This document shows, piece after piece, positions 43,504 to 53,055 of a stretch of DNA of 64,000 nucleotides. The translations under genes and the position numbers were made by a program. Positions within the stretch are counted from its first letter, which is position 1; every line of letters starts with the position of its first letter. The notes beneath the pieces were generated by a model that was not told where the DNA came from, did not search any database, and was given only the letters and a program-made list of their open reading frames with translations. This DNA is from Mycolicibacterium sp. CH28 (lineage in GTDB: Bacteria; Actinomycetota; Actinomycetes; Mycobacteriales; Mycobacteriaceae): contig NZ_SRLQ01000002.1 of NCBI RefSeq assembly GCF_004745805.1, forward strand, positions 372,001 through 436,000. Direction: 5' to 3'.

Positions 43504-44715
43504 TCAGTCCCGCTCGGCGGGCGGAGCCCCGTCGGGGACGATGACCACCGCCGTGGTGCCCCCACCCGGGGTCTCGACCAGCTGCACCGAGCCGTCCATC
43601 GCCTCGACCCCGACCACCAGCGACGACAGTCCGATGTGGCCCTCGGCCACCTTCCGGTCGAGGACGGCGGGGTCGAACCCGACGCCGTTGTCGACCACCC
43701 GCAGCACCAGCGCACCGGCCACCTGCTCCAGCTCGACCCGCAGCCGGGTGGCACGAGAGTGCTTGTGCGCGTTGGCCAGAAGTTCGCGAGCCGCTCGGTA
43801 GAGCAGCGCCTGCGACGCGGGCTTGCCGACCTCTTCGACGTCGCAGTCGATGCTGACGTCCCAGCGTTTCTCGTACTGCCGGACCAGCTCGCGCAGCGCG
43901 GGCCCCAGGCCGACCTGGGCCAGCACCTGCGGATGCAGGGTGGTGACCACGCTGCGCAGCAGATTGATGGCATCTTGCAGTGCGGCGTCGACACGATCGA
44001 AACCCGTCGCGGTTGGCCGGTCCCGGAGATCCTCGATGTCCAGCCGGGCGGCGAGCAGGTTCTGCAGGGGCCCGTCGTGCAGCTGCTCGGACAGCTGCCG
44101 GTTGTTGCGCTCGTCGGCCTGCATCGACTCCGAGACCAGCCGGCGCCGCACCTCGAGGAGTGCCCGGACCCTGGACCTGCGGCGCGCCAGCACCAGACAC
44201 AGCGCGGTGGTGGCCAGCGCCAGCCACGCCAGGCAGCCCACCTGCACGTAGACGATGTTGGGCAACCCCATGGTGTCGTCATGTTTGGAGTAGAAGATCC
44301 AGGCGCCCAGGTAGCCGACGGCGGTGCCGGCACCGAGCAGTGCGGTGATCTCGGGCCGGTCGAGGAACGCGACGGTGATCGGAATCAGGAAGAAGATGGG
44401 CAGCAGCCAGGTGGTCGCACCCCCGGAGGCGACGCACATCGCCAGCACGGCCACCACGTCGATCGACGTCGAGGCCCAGCCGAACCACCACCGCACCGGC
44501 CGGCGCGTCACGACCACCAGCCACACCACGGCGACCACGGTGTAGAGGATGAGCACCGACCAGTAGACGGCGGGCAGCCAGTGGTTCACGCCTTCGATCC
44601 AGACCAGCAGGGCGATCAGGACGATCAACGGCAGACGCAGGACGGCCGAGACGCGGACGGGTTCGGTTCCTAGAAAATCGGCGGCGCGGCGTAGCGGAAC
44701 CGGCAGGTTACTCAA
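43504..44715 (-). CDS. Sensor histidine kinase, NarL/LiaS type
   Basis: The 403-residue kinase has about five to six N-terminal membrane helices (residues 25-175) with little extracellular sequence, so it may sense the membrane itself. The HisKA_3 domain has phospho-acceptor His213 in SEQLHDGPLQNLLAARLDIE, and the ATPase domain has ELLANAHKHSRAT and VVDNGVGFDP. The start overlaps the response regulator gene by eight bases, so the two form one operon. The signal is unknown. Confidence 0.9.
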   Translation of the reverse strand: MSNLPVPLRRAADFLGTEPVRVSAVLRLPLIVLIALLVWIEGVNHWLPAVYWSVLILYTVVAVVWLVVVTRRPVRWWFGWASTSIDVVAVLAMCVASGGATTWLLPIFFLIPITVAFLDRPEITALLGAGTAVGYLGAWIFYSKHDDTMGLPNIVYVQVGCLAWLALATTALCLVLARRRSRVRALLEVRRRLVSESMQADERNNRQLSEQLHDGPLQNLLAARLDIEDLRDRPTATGFDRVDAALQDAINLLRSVVTTLHPQVLAQVGLGPALRELVRQYEKRWDVSIDCDVEEVGKPASQALLYRAARELLANAHKHSRATRLRVELEQVAGALVLRVVDNGVGFDPAVLDRKVAEGHIGLSSLVVGVEAMDGSVQLVETPGGGTTAVVIVPDGAPPAERD

Positions 44716-45352
44716 GCAGGCCCCGCCGCATAGCTTCGGCGACCGCCGCGGCGCGGTCGCCCACCCCCAACTTCTCGTAGAGACGTTGCACGTGGGTCTT
44801 GACGGTCGAGGGCGCCAGGAACAGCGCCTCGGCGATCGCCGGGATACTGCGGCCGTGCGCGATCATGCCGAGCACCTCACGTTCCCGTGCGCTCAGCTGC
44901 GGCCCGGAAGGCTCTGCGCGGCGCCGGATTTCGACAGCCAGCCCCGACGCGAGTCGCGGCGCGAGAACGTCGCGCCCCTTGGCGCAGTCAAGGACGGCGT
45001 TGACGATCTCCGATCGGGTCGAGTCCTTGGGTAGATAGCCGGCCGCGCCCTGTTGCAGCGCGTGGTAGACGATCTCCGCGTCGTCGTGGGCGGAGACCAG
45101 CAGCACCCGGGTCGACAACTCGTCGCGGCGCACGGCGGCGGCCACCTCGGCGCCGTTGAGGCCCGGCATCCGGTAGTCCAGCAGCGCCACCTCGGGGCTG
45201 TGCTCCTTGATCAGGGTCAGCGCCGCGATGCCGTCCTCGGCCTCGGCGACCACCTCCACCTCGCCACTACCGGTCAGCGCCCGCACCAGGCCGTCACGAA
45301 ACAGCGGGTGGTCGTCGCCGACGACGACGCGCACCTTCCGGTTATCGGGCAT
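44708..45352 (-). CDS. NarL/LuxR-type response regulator
   Basis: The 214-residue regulator has an N-terminal receiver (VVGDDHPLFRDGLVRAL, phospho-acceptor Asp59 in LLDYRMPG, PKDSTRSEI) and a C-terminal LuxR HTH (LSAREREVLGMIAHG, then LFLAPSTVKTHVQRLYEKLG). It is co-transcribed with its kinase. Divergent from it is the small exported peptide gene, the most likely local target. Confidence 0.92.
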   Translation of the reverse strand: MPDNRKVRVVVGDDHPLFRDGLVRALTGSGEVEVVAEAEDGIAALTLIKEHSPEVALLDYRMPGLNGAEVAAAVRRDELSTRVLLVSAHDDAEIVYHALQQGAAGYLPKDSTRSEIVNAVLDCAKGRDVLAPRLASGLAVEIRRRAEPSGPQLSAREREVLGMIAHGRSIPAIAEALFLAPSTVKTHVQRLYEKLGVGDRAAAVAEAMRRGLLE

Positions 45353-45383
45353 GGCAGCAGCTTTCCACAGGGTTCCACCGATC

Positions 45384-45406
45384 GGGGGACAAACACTTCA
45401 TCCCCC
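45384..45406. promoter_or_regulatory. Inverted repeat in the gap between regulator and exported peptide
   Basis: GGGGGA and TCCCCC are separated by 11 bases, near the middle of the 150-bp divergent gap. Flanking CCGAT and ATCGG extend the symmetry loosely. A binding site for the response regulator is possible. Confidence 0.35.
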
Positions 45407-45502
45407 CAAGGGTCCCATCGGCGGACATACCTGCCGCGTTCGGCGGGCAATAGTGAACTCAAGGCCGAAAGCCATCGGCCACCGGAGCTAAGGGAGACGG
45501 AC

Positions 45503-45682
45503 ATGGACCGCACACTGACTCGCCGCTTCACCACCGCCCTGGCGGGACCCACGATCGCGGTCGGAGTTCTCGCCGGAACCCTCATCCTCGATACCCCCGC
45601 CGTCGCCGACACGATGGGCACCAGCCTGGCGGCATCGGGTGCTCCCGGCTCCGCACCCACCCTGATCACCCTCGACCTCTGA
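45503..45682 (+). CDS. Small exported peptide (59 residues), unknown function
   Basis: The ATG has GGGAG seven bases upstream. The product begins MDRTLTRRFTTALAGP, a basic start, then hydrophobic TIAVGVLAGTLILD, then TPAVA-DTMG, so a signal peptide cut near residue 35 is likely. That leaves about 24 residues (DTMGTSLAASGAPG, then SAPTLITLDL), with no Cys. It is divergent from a two-component system and followed by a strong hairpin. It could be a regulator target, a signal or a wall peptide. No family was recognised. Confidence 0.6.
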   Translation: MDRTLTRRFTTALAGPTIAVGVLAGTLILDTPAVADTMGTSLAASGAPGSAPTLITLDL

Positions 45683-45820
45683 TCGGAATGCCCGTCAGCA
45701 CAACGGCGGACCCGCGTAGACCTGCGCACCGACCCCAGCAGACCACCACGAACGTCGACAGCCGTCACCCGCTCGCGGGGGTGAGGAGGCCATCTGCCTG
45801 ATTCCTTCTCTATTTCTCCA

Positions 45821-45869
45821 CATGCCGACGAGGCCCTCCCCTGGTCATAGGGAGGGCCTCGCCGGCATG
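45821..45869. terminator. Strong hairpin between the exported-peptide gene and fadE2
   Basis: A 20-bp stem with one mismatch is formed by CATGCCGACGAGGCCCTCCC and its near-complement, with a 9-base loop. It ends 25 bp before the fadE2 start. The 212-bp gap otherwise shows only the fadE2 promoter. Confidence 0.7.
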
Positions 45870-45882
45870 CTGACGGGTGTCA

Positions 45883-45888
45883 TATCGT
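45883..45888 (+). promoter_or_regulatory. Leaderless -10 element (TATCGT) for fadE2
   Basis: TATCGT ends six bases before the ATG at 45895 and lies just after the terminator hairpin. Confidence 0.5.
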
Positions 45889-45894
45889 GGCGGG

Positions 45895-47124
45895 ATGGAT
45901 TTCGCCATGTCCGCCAAGGCGGCTGACTACCACAGACGTCTGACCGACTTCATGGTCGAACACGTCTTCCCTGCCGAGAAGTCCTACGACGAATATCGGG
46001 TGGCGGCCGGGCCCAACGATTTCACCGTGCCCCCGGTGGTCGAGGAGCTCAAGGTGCTGGCCCGCAAGCAGGGCTTGTGGAACCTGTTCCTGCCGGCCGA
46101 ATCGGGGCTGACCAACCTCGAGTACGCACCGCTGGCCGAGCTGACCGGCTGGAGCACCGAAATCGGGCCGGAGGCCCTCAACTGTGCCGCCCCGGACACC
46201 GGCAACATGGAGACCCTGCACCTGTTCGCCACCGAGGAGCAGCGCAAGCAGTGGCTCGAACCGCTGCTGACCGGCGAGATCCGCAGCGCCTTCTCGATGA
46301 CCGAACCCGCCGTTGCGTCCAGTGACGCCCGCAACATCGAAACCTCGATCGTGCGCGACGGCGACGACTACATCATCAACGGCCGCAAGTGGTGGACCTC
46401 GGGTGCCAACGACCCGCGCTGCAAGATCCTGATCGTCATGGGCCGCACCAATCCCGACGCGGCATCGCACCAGCAGCAGTCGATGATCCTGGTGCCGGTG
46501 GACACTCCCGGGGTCACCCTGGTCCGTTCGACGTCGGTGTTCGGCTGGCAGGACCAGCACGGCCACGCCGAGGTCATCTATGACAACGTGCGAGTACCCG
46601 CCTCGAACCTGCTGGCCGAGGAGGGCATGGGCTTTGCGATCGCCCAGGCCCGGCTGGGCCCGGGCCGCATCCACCACTGCATGCGCGCAATCGGCGTAGC
46701 CGAGCGGGCGCTGGCGTTGATGGCCGAACGGGCGCGCACCCGCATCGCGTTCGGCAAGCCGCTAGCCGAACAGGGGATGGTTCAGAACGCAGTTGCGTTG
46801 TCGCGCAACGAGATCGACCAGGCGCGGCTGCTGTGCGAGAAGGCCGCCTGGACCATCGACCAGCACGGCAACAAAGCGGCCCGCAATCAGGTCGCCCAGA
46901 TCAAGGCGGTGGCCCCGCAGATGGCCTGCAACGTCATCGACCGGGCCATCCAGGTGCACGGCGGAGCCGGCGTCAGCGATGACTTCCCGCTGGCCCGGAT
47001 GTACGGCTGGCAGCGCGCCATGCGGATCTTCGACGGCCCCGATGAGGTCCACCTGCGCAGCATCGCGCGGGCCGAGATCGGCCGCGAGCAAAGCCCTCTC
47101 GCGGCAGCGGTGACCGGTACGTGA
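45895..47124 (+). CDS. fadE2: Acyl-CoA dehydrogenase FadE2
   Basis: The 409-residue flavoenzyme introduces a double bond into acyl-CoA. FSMTEPAVASSDARNIET is the FAD/substrate-binding region, with KWWTSGA next. RIAFGKPLAEQGMVQ and QVHGGAGVSDDFPLARMY are C-terminal signatures. The sequence is of the ACAD10/11-like group. ATG at 45895 is chosen for its leaderless promoter. An in-frame start 18 bases upstream would be unusual. The stop overlaps ptbB by four bases. It matches Rv0154c. Confidence 0.92.
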   Translation: MDFAMSAKAADYHRRLTDFMVEHVFPAEKSYDEYRVAAGPNDFTVPPVVEELKVLARKQGLWNLFLPAESGLTNLEYAPLAELTGWSTEIGPEALNCAAPDTGNMETLHLFATEEQRKQWLEPLLTGEIRSAFSMTEPAVASSDARNIETSIVRDGDDYIINGRKWWTSGANDPRCKILIVMGRTNPDAASHQQQSMILVPVDTPGVTLVRSTSVFGWQDQHGHAEVIYDNVRVPASNLLAEEGMGFAIAQARLGPGRIHHCMRAIGVAERALALMAERARTRIAFGKPLAEQGMVQNAVALSRNEIDQARLLCEKAAWTIDQHGNKAARNQVAQIKAVAPQMACNVIDRAIQVHGGAGVSDDFPLARMYGWQRAMRIFDGPDEVHLRSIARAEIGREQSPLAAAVTGT

Positions 47125-47915
47125 CCGACGGTGAGCTTTCCGGCGCGTGGAACTTCCGCGACGTCGCCGAGGAGACGCGGGTGCGGCCCGGTCGCTTCTA
47201 TCGGTCGAGTGAACTGAGCAACCTCGACGAGTCGGGCCGTGCGGTGTTCCGCCGGCTCGGGATCACCGACGTCGCCGACCTGCGTTCGCCGCAGGAAGTC
47301 GAGCGTCATGGACCCGGTGCGGTCCCCGACGGGGTCGCCGTCCACCTGCTGCCGTTCCCGGAGCTGTCCAACCCGACTGCCGCGGCGCCGCACGAGACCA
47401 GCTGGCAGAAGATGATGACCGAGAAGCCTGACGACGAGGACGTCGAACTCGCCGCGGTGCGGTTCATGGTCGAGGAATACCAGGGTTTCCCCGTCCTCGG
47501 CGGAGCGCAACGTGCTGTGCGGCAGATGTTTTCGTTGCTGGGCTCGGGTAAACCGGTCATCACGCACTGCTTCGCGGGAAAGGATCGCACCGGTTTCACG
47601 GTCGCGGTGGTACTCGAGGCCATCGGTGTGCCTACCGACGCGATCCTGAGCGACTTCCTGCGCAGCAACGACGCCATTCCCCACCTGCGGGAGCAGATCC
47701 TGGAGACCATCCGCACCCGCGCCGGCGAGACGCCGGAGATCATCGCCTTCGCTGAGGCGCGGCTGACCGACGGCGTGCTCGGCGTGCGCGAGGAGTACCT
47801 GGCCACCGCGTACCGCACGATCGCGGAGAACTACGGCGATCTGCAGGGCTTCCTGCGAGTCGCCGGGGTCACCGCCGAGGACATCGGGCGGGCGCGGACC
47901 CAGCTACTGGGTTAG
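47121..47915 (+). CDS. ptbB: Protein tyrosine phosphatase PtbB (PtpB)
   Basis: The 264-residue phosphatase carries the P-loop HCFAGKDRTGF, with Cys150 as nucleophile and Arg156, and the Lys-Asp pair typical of PtpB, a phosphatase active on tyrosine, serine and phosphoinositides. RDVAEETRVRPGRFYRSSEL is the N-terminal signature. In M. tuberculosis it is secreted and affects host signalling; here a free-living role is possible. GTG overlaps fadE2, so the two are coupled. The 3' end overlaps the opposing DUF456 gene by 12 bases. Confidence 0.9.
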   Translation: MTDGELSGAWNFRDVAEETRVRPGRFYRSSELSNLDESGRAVFRRLGITDVADLRSPQEVERHGPGAVPDGVAVHLLPFPELSNPTAAAPHETSWQKMMTEKPDDEDVELAAVRFMVEEYQGFPVLGGAQRAVRQMFSLLGSGKPVITHCFAGKDRTGFTVAVVLEAIGVPTDAILSDFLRSNDAIPHLREQILETIRTRAGETPEIIAFAEARLTDGVLGVREEYLATAYRTIAENYGDLQGFLRVAGVTAEDIGRARTQLLG

Positions 47916-48389
47916 TACCAGACCGACGATCCACACCGCCGTGGCGATCAGCCCACCGGCCAACTCGACGCCGACCGACAAAGCCGCCGCCTTGACCGCG
48001 TGCACGGTGGCCGCCCAGGCGCGGCGCTGGTTGCGGCGTGCTGTCAGCTCGGCGAGGTAGACCCCGAGCACGAACCCGAGTACCAGACCGACCACCGGCA
48101 CCACGAAAAAGCCGACCACGGCGAGGAAAGCGCCCGCCGCCAGGGTCCATCGACCGACGTCTGCCGCGCGCATCCGCCGGGCCGGCCAGAGGTATTTGAC
48201 CAGCAGGCTCGTTCCGAGCACGGCGGTGACCACGCCGAGCACCGCCCACGACACGCTGCTGCGCTCGAGCACCGACCACAGCGCGATCGCCGCGTAGACC
48301 AGCAGGGTGCCGGGCAGCAGCGGCACAATGATGCCGACCAGTCCGACGGCGATGGCCAGCGCCACCAGGATGATGCCGCCGGTGCTCAC
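47904..48389 (-). CDS. DUF456 membrane protein
   Basis: The 161-residue protein has about five membrane helices and the DUF456 pattern AVGLVGIIVPLLPGTLLVYA, later GFFVVPVVGLVLGFVLGVY, and the charged ELTARRNQRRAWAATV. Its role is unknown. The GTG has TAGCGT seven bases upstream and no ribosome binding site. It is convergent with ptbB with overlapping ends. Confidence 0.82.
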   Translation of the reverse strand: MSTGGIILVALAIAVGLVGIIVPLLPGTLLVYAAIALWSVLERSSVSWAVLGVVTAVLGTSLLVKYLWPARRMRAADVGRWTLAAGAFLAVVGFFVVPVVGLVLGFVLGVYLAELTARRNQRRAWAATVHAVKAAALSVGVELAGGLIATAVWIVGLVLTQ

Positions 48390-48396
48390 TGGATCG

Positions 48397-48402
48397 ACGC
48401 TA
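48397..48402 (-). promoter_or_regulatory. Leaderless -10 element (TAGCGT) for the DUF456 gene
   Basis: TAGCGT ends seven bases before the GTG at 48389. Confidence 0.45.
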
Positions 48403-48466
48403 CCGGCACGCCGCGGCGGTCAACACGGTGCGGCGAGCGTGCGTCCATGGCTTCCACTGTGCAGTG

Positions 48467-48496
48467 AGGGCGGGACTCCGGCTGGAATCCCGCCCT
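48467..48496. terminator. Hairpin downstream of the Rv0148-like SDR
   Basis: AGGGCGGGA and TCCCGCCCT form a perfect 9-bp stem with a 12-base loop, 36 bp past the SDR stop on the minus strand. Confidence 0.5.
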
Positions 48497-48531
48497 ACAC
48501 GCACACTCGGTGCCCTCAGCTCACAGTGCGG

Positions 48532-49395
48532 TCAGCCGAGCGTGAAGGCGGCCTGCTTGGCCGTCGACAGGTCGTCGATCTGCGACCAGTGCGCGGCGAC
48601 GTCGTCGACGGTCGGCACCTGCTCGAAGGTGACGCCCTCGTTCTGGAACAGCGCGGTGCGCTGCACCTTGCCGCCGCCGACGATGAACACCGATGCCGAG
48701 TCCGGCACTTCTTCGGTGCACAGGTACGACACGATGGGGGCGACGTACTCGGGGGTGAGCTTCTTGAACACCTCGGGCGGAAGGATGTCCTCGGTCATGC
48801 GGGTGGCGGCGATCGGGGCCACCGCATTGGCCTTGATGTTGTACTTGGCGCCTTCCTGGGCCAGCGTGTTGATCAGGCCGACCAAACCGAGCTTGGCGGC
48901 GCCGTAGTTGGCCTGGCCGAAGTTCCCGAACAGGCCGCTGGTGGAGGTGGCGACCACGATGCGGCCGAAGCTCTGCTCGCGGAAGTGCGGCCACGCGGCG
49001 CGGATCACGTTGTAGCCGCCGTAGAGGTGCACCTTGAGAACGGAGTCCCAGTTCTCGAACGACATCTTGTGGAAGGTGCCGTCGCGCAGGATGCCCGCGT
49101 TGCTGACCACGCCGTCGACCTTGCCGAACTCGTCGATGGCGGTCTTGATGATGTTCTCGGCGCCCTCGGACTCGGCGACGGAGTCGTAGTTGGCGACCGC
49201 GCGCCCGCCGGCGTCCTTGATCTCCTGGACGACCTGATCAGCCATCGAATGGCCGGCGCCGGTGCCGTCGCGCGCCCCGCCGAGGTCGTTGACCACGACG
49301 CTGGCGCCTTCCCGGGCCAGGGTCAGGGCGTATTCACGACCAAGACCACCGCCGGCTCCGGTGACGACGATGACACGATCCGCAACTCCGGGCAT
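48532..49395 (-). CDS. Short-chain dehydrogenase, hydroxyacyl-CoA type (Rv0148-like)
   Basis: The 287-residue SDR resembles the dehydrogenase unit of multifunctional enzyme type 2. The cofactor motif is TGAGGGLGREYAL, followed by VVVNDLGGARDG; NAGILRDGTFHKM and NYGAAKLG (Tyr-Lys) complete it. A C-terminal part (VPTVDDVAAHWSQIDDLSTA) is typical of this subgroup. It may oxidise 3-hydroxyacyl-CoA in beta-oxidation. The ATG at 49395 has GGAGGAAGGAAG upstream. It is monocistronic, with a hairpin after it. Confidence 0.9.
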   Translation of the reverse strand: MPGVADRVIVVTGAGGGLGREYALTLAREGASVVVNDLGGARDGTGAGHSMADQVVQEIKDAGGRAVANYDSVAESEGAENIIKTAIDEFGKVDGVVSNAGILRDGTFHKMSFENWDSVLKVHLYGGYNVIRAAWPHFREQSFGRIVVATSTSGLFGNFGQANYGAAKLGLVGLINTLAQEGAKYNIKANAVAPIAATRMTEDILPPEVFKKLTPEYVAPIVSYLCTEEVPDSASVFIVGGGKVQRTALFQNEGVTFEQVPTVDDVAAHWSQIDDLSTAKQAAFTLG

Positions 49396-49482
49396 GAGCT
49401 TCCTTCCTCCGCGACTGACAGGGCGCACTCCCTGTATACGTGGGTCGCCGAACCGTCAGGCACCCGGGTCAGCCGACCCGGC

Positions 49483-50502
<1,020 letters not shown>

Positions 50503-50573
50503 TCAGCCAGGGTCATAAGCGATGCTACCGATGCGCTTGGTGAGCCTTTGCGGCTGTGGCCCACGTCACCCGC

Positions 50574-51209
50574 TCAGCGAGCGGGGTGCCACGCCTTGCC
50601 GTTGAGTAGCGCGACGAACTGGTCGCTGATCGCGACCAGCCGTTGCCGATCCCCCACGAATCCGGCGTAGAAGCCGAGCCCCCACATGACCGCCATCAGC
50701 ATCTCGGCGGCGGCCTCGACGTCGATGTCCGACCGCACCTCGCCTGCTTCGACGGCGTCCTTGAGGGCAGACAGCAGGTATCCGCGGGTGAACTCCCGCG
50801 AATCGTGGTCGGCACCGGCCAGCTCGGGATGTCGCTCCGATTCGAGGACCGAGGTCACCAGGAACGCTGCGACCGCGCGATCCTGGCCCTGGGCCTGCAC
50901 GGCGGACTGAATGAAGGCCCTGATCCGGCCCGCCAGCGTGCTCTCCCGCTGTGAATTCTGGACGGCCGACTCGATGACCAAGGCGTTGGTCTGGTCGACG
51001 ACCTCCTGATACAGCAGCCGCTTACTGGCGAAATAGTGGTTGATGGCAGGTCTTGTCAGATCGGCGCGGATGGCGATTGCCTGAAAGGTGGCGGCGTCGT
51101 ACCCCAGTTCGCCGAACACCTCACGGGCTGCGCGAAGAATGCGCTCGCGTGTTTCCGCCGCCTTAGCTGCAGGGGGGCGCCCCGGACCCCGACTCGCTGT
51201 GTGCGGCAC
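50574..51209 (-). CDS. TetR-family regulator
   Basis: The 211-residue regulator has HTH region ERILRAAREVFGELGYDAAT and LTRPAINHYFASKRLLYQEV, then a helical ligand domain (AAEMLMAVMWGLGFYAGFVG). The GTG at 51209 is preferred; a TTG six codons earlier is possible. Two 11-bp palindromes overlap the start region and suggest autoregulation. It is downstream of the aldehyde dehydrogenase on the same strand, but a 313-bp gap separates them. Confidence 0.87.
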   Translation of the reverse strand: MPHTASRGPGRPPAAKAAETRERILRAAREVFGELGYDAATFQAIAIRADLTRPAINHYFASKRLLYQEVVDQTNALVIESAVQNSQRESTLAGRIRAFIQSAVQAQGQDRAVAAFLVTSVLESERHPELAGADHDSREFTRGYLLSALKDAVEAGEVRSDIDVEAAAEMLMAVMWGLGFYAGFVGDRQRLVAISDQFVALLNGKAWHPAR

Positions 51210-51227
51210 ACTCGAATTGTGCCACAA
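51200..51227. promoter_or_regulatory. Candidate TetR autoregulatory operator pair
   Basis: TGTGC-G-GCACA (51200-51210) and TTGTG-C-CACAA (51217-51227) are perfect 11-bp palindromes with centres 17 bp apart. They cover the start codon and the bases just upstream of the TetR gene. Confidence 0.55.
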
Positions 51228-51522
51228 CTCACGACATAATTTGACGGGCAGACATCATTTACCTGGAACTTCCATATTAGAATTCCGCTCACATTCTCAA
51301 GCGCATTTGAATTTCATTGCAGCCCAGGCTGTTTCGCAGGCGTACCCGAGGGACTCCACGCCGGGATTTCACATTCGATCAAAACCGGACTTGACGTGCG
51401 TCAAATTCACACGGAACAAGAATTCGCTCAGCGTCGAGATCAACGCATGTGATCAACGCAAACGGGACTCCAGTGCCCGATATCAAGTTTGCTAGGTCTG
51501 CGTTACGTTGTTTCGGTCTGCG
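51210..51522. other. AT-rich gene-free stretch with repeats
   Basis: This 313-bp gap is about half G+C, clearly lower than its surroundings. Beyond the operator pair it holds a perfect inverted repeat TTGACG-TG-CGTCAA (51391-51404). GATCAACGCA occurs twice, 13 bp apart (51438 and 51451). GGTCTGCG-T/C-TAC occurs twice, 20 bp apart (51495 and 51515), the second copy running into the aldehyde dehydrogenase stop. No ORF of coding quality is seen. Confidence 0.6.
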
Positions 51523-52920
51523 CTACATCACCTTGCGCATGAGTTTGATCGCGCGGTCGGTGTAGGGCGGGTACATCAGGCTCAGATCCATCTTGGTCGG
51601 CCTGGCCACCACCGCACGCCGGTGGCTGAGCGCCTCGAAACCCCAGCGACCGTGGTAGGCCCCCATCCCGCTGGCACCCACCCCGCCGAACGGCAGTTGC
51701 GGCACCAGGCAGTGCACGGCCACGTGGTTGATGACCGCGCCACCCGACGGCATCCGGTCGACGAGGTCACGGGCCATCCGCTGGGATTCGGTGAAGACGT
51801 AGAGCGCCAGCGGCTTGGGCCGGGAGGTGACGAAGGCGACCGCCGCCTCGGCCGAGTCGACGGTGAGGATCGGCAGAATCGGGCCGAAGATCTCCTCGGA
51901 CATGACCGGATCGTCGGCGGCCGGATCCAGGATCACCGTCGGTTCGATCCGCAGTGCCGAACGATCCGAACCGCCACCGGTGAGCACCTTCCCGCTGGTC
52001 GAACCGATCAGGGAGACCAATCGGTCGAACTGGCGCTCGTTGACGATGCGCATCGACGGGTCCGCCTCGGCGGACCGGAACTCGGCGAGGTTCGCGACGA
52101 TCTTCTCGGCCAGCTGGGCTGCGATCGCGCGATCGGCGAGCACGTAGTCCGGGGCGATGCAGGTCTGGCCCGAGTTCAGCAGCTTGATCCAGGCGATCCG
52201 GCGCGCCGCCACGTCGAGGTCGGCGTCGGCGAGCACCACGACCGGGCTCTTACCGCCGAGCTCGAGGGTGACCGGGGTCAGCGTCGGGGCAGCCGCGGCC
52301 ATGATCTTGCGCCCGATCTCGGTGCCACCGGTGAACAGCACGTGGTCGAAGCCCTGCGCCAGCAGCTCCTGCGTCGTCGACGCCTCACCCTCGACCACCC
52401 GGATGACCTGCGAATCCAGATATTCCGGAACCAGCCGGGCGATGAGCGCCGAGGTGGCCGGCGCCAGCTCCGACGGCTTGATCACCACGCCGTCGCCGGC
52501 GGCGATCGCCGCCACCACCGGCGCCATGCACAGGTAGAACGGGTAGTTCCAGGGGCCGATCACCAGGACCACACCCAGCGGGTCGAACTGGACCCAGGCC
52601 CGCCCCGGCAGCTGCGCCAGCGGCAGCCCCTGGCGCTGCGGCTTGACCCACTTCTTGAGGTGTTTGCGCGCGAATGCCGCCTCGGCTTTGGTCGAGCCGA
52701 TGTCCCCGAGCCAGGCCTCGAACGAGGACCGGCCGAGGTCACGGGCCAGCGCCTCGGCGATTTCGGGCTCGCGCTCGTCACACATCCGCTCGACGGCACG
52801 TAGCTGCTCGGACCGCCACGCCAACGAACGGGTACGGCCGGTGTTGAACGCCCGGCGGACATCGGCCAGCACACCGGCGGTGCCCTCGGCGGTGTGATCT
52901 CTGGTGATCTGGACGGTCAT
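51523..52920 (-). CDS. Aldehyde dehydrogenase (Rv0147-like, class 3 type)
   Basis: The 465-residue NAD(P)-dependent aldehyde dehydrogenase has GPWNYPFYLCMAP, Glu220 in TLELGGKSP and catalytic Cys254 in NSGQTCIAPDY. The short length and C-terminal VINHVAVHCLVPQLPFGGVG are of the ALDH3 (fatty aldehyde) group. The ATG at 52920 has CGAGGAG upstream. It is divergent from a TetR gene 135 bp away. It probably oxidises long-chain or aromatic aldehydes. Confidence 0.92.
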   Translation of the reverse strand: MTVQITRDHTAEGTAGVLADVRRAFNTGRTRSLAWRSEQLRAVERMCDEREPEIAEALARDLGRSSFEAWLGDIGSTKAEAAFARKHLKKWVKPQRQGLPLAQLPGRAWVQFDPLGVVLVIGPWNYPFYLCMAPVVAAIAAGDGVVIKPSELAPATSALIARLVPEYLDSQVIRVVEGEASTTQELLAQGFDHVLFTGGTEIGRKIMAAAAPTLTPVTLELGGKSPVVVLADADLDVAARRIAWIKLLNSGQTCIAPDYVLADRAIAAQLAEKIVANLAEFRSAEADPSMRIVNERQFDRLVSLIGSTSGKVLTGGGSDRSALRIEPTVILDPAADDPVMSEEIFGPILPILTVDSAEAAVAFVTSRPKPLALYVFTESQRMARDLVDRMPSGGAVINHVAVHCLVPQLPFGGVGASGMGAYHGRWGFEALSHRRAVVARPTKMDLSLMYPPYTDRAIKLMRKVM

Positions 52921-53043
52921 GCCAACTCCTCGGATCGATCGCTTGCGTCCAGCTTGCCCCATTACCGGCGGGAGGCGACAGCGCACCGACCCAACTTGGT
53001 CACGATCAGGCACGTCATAGCGATTCCCGGGGGGTGGCCGAAC

Positions 53044-53049
53044 TATGGT
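53044..53049 (+). promoter_or_regulatory. Leaderless -10 element (TATGGT) for the TetR gene
   Basis: TATGGT ends six bases before the ATG at 53056. Confidence 0.5.
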
Positions 53050-53055
53050 CATGAC

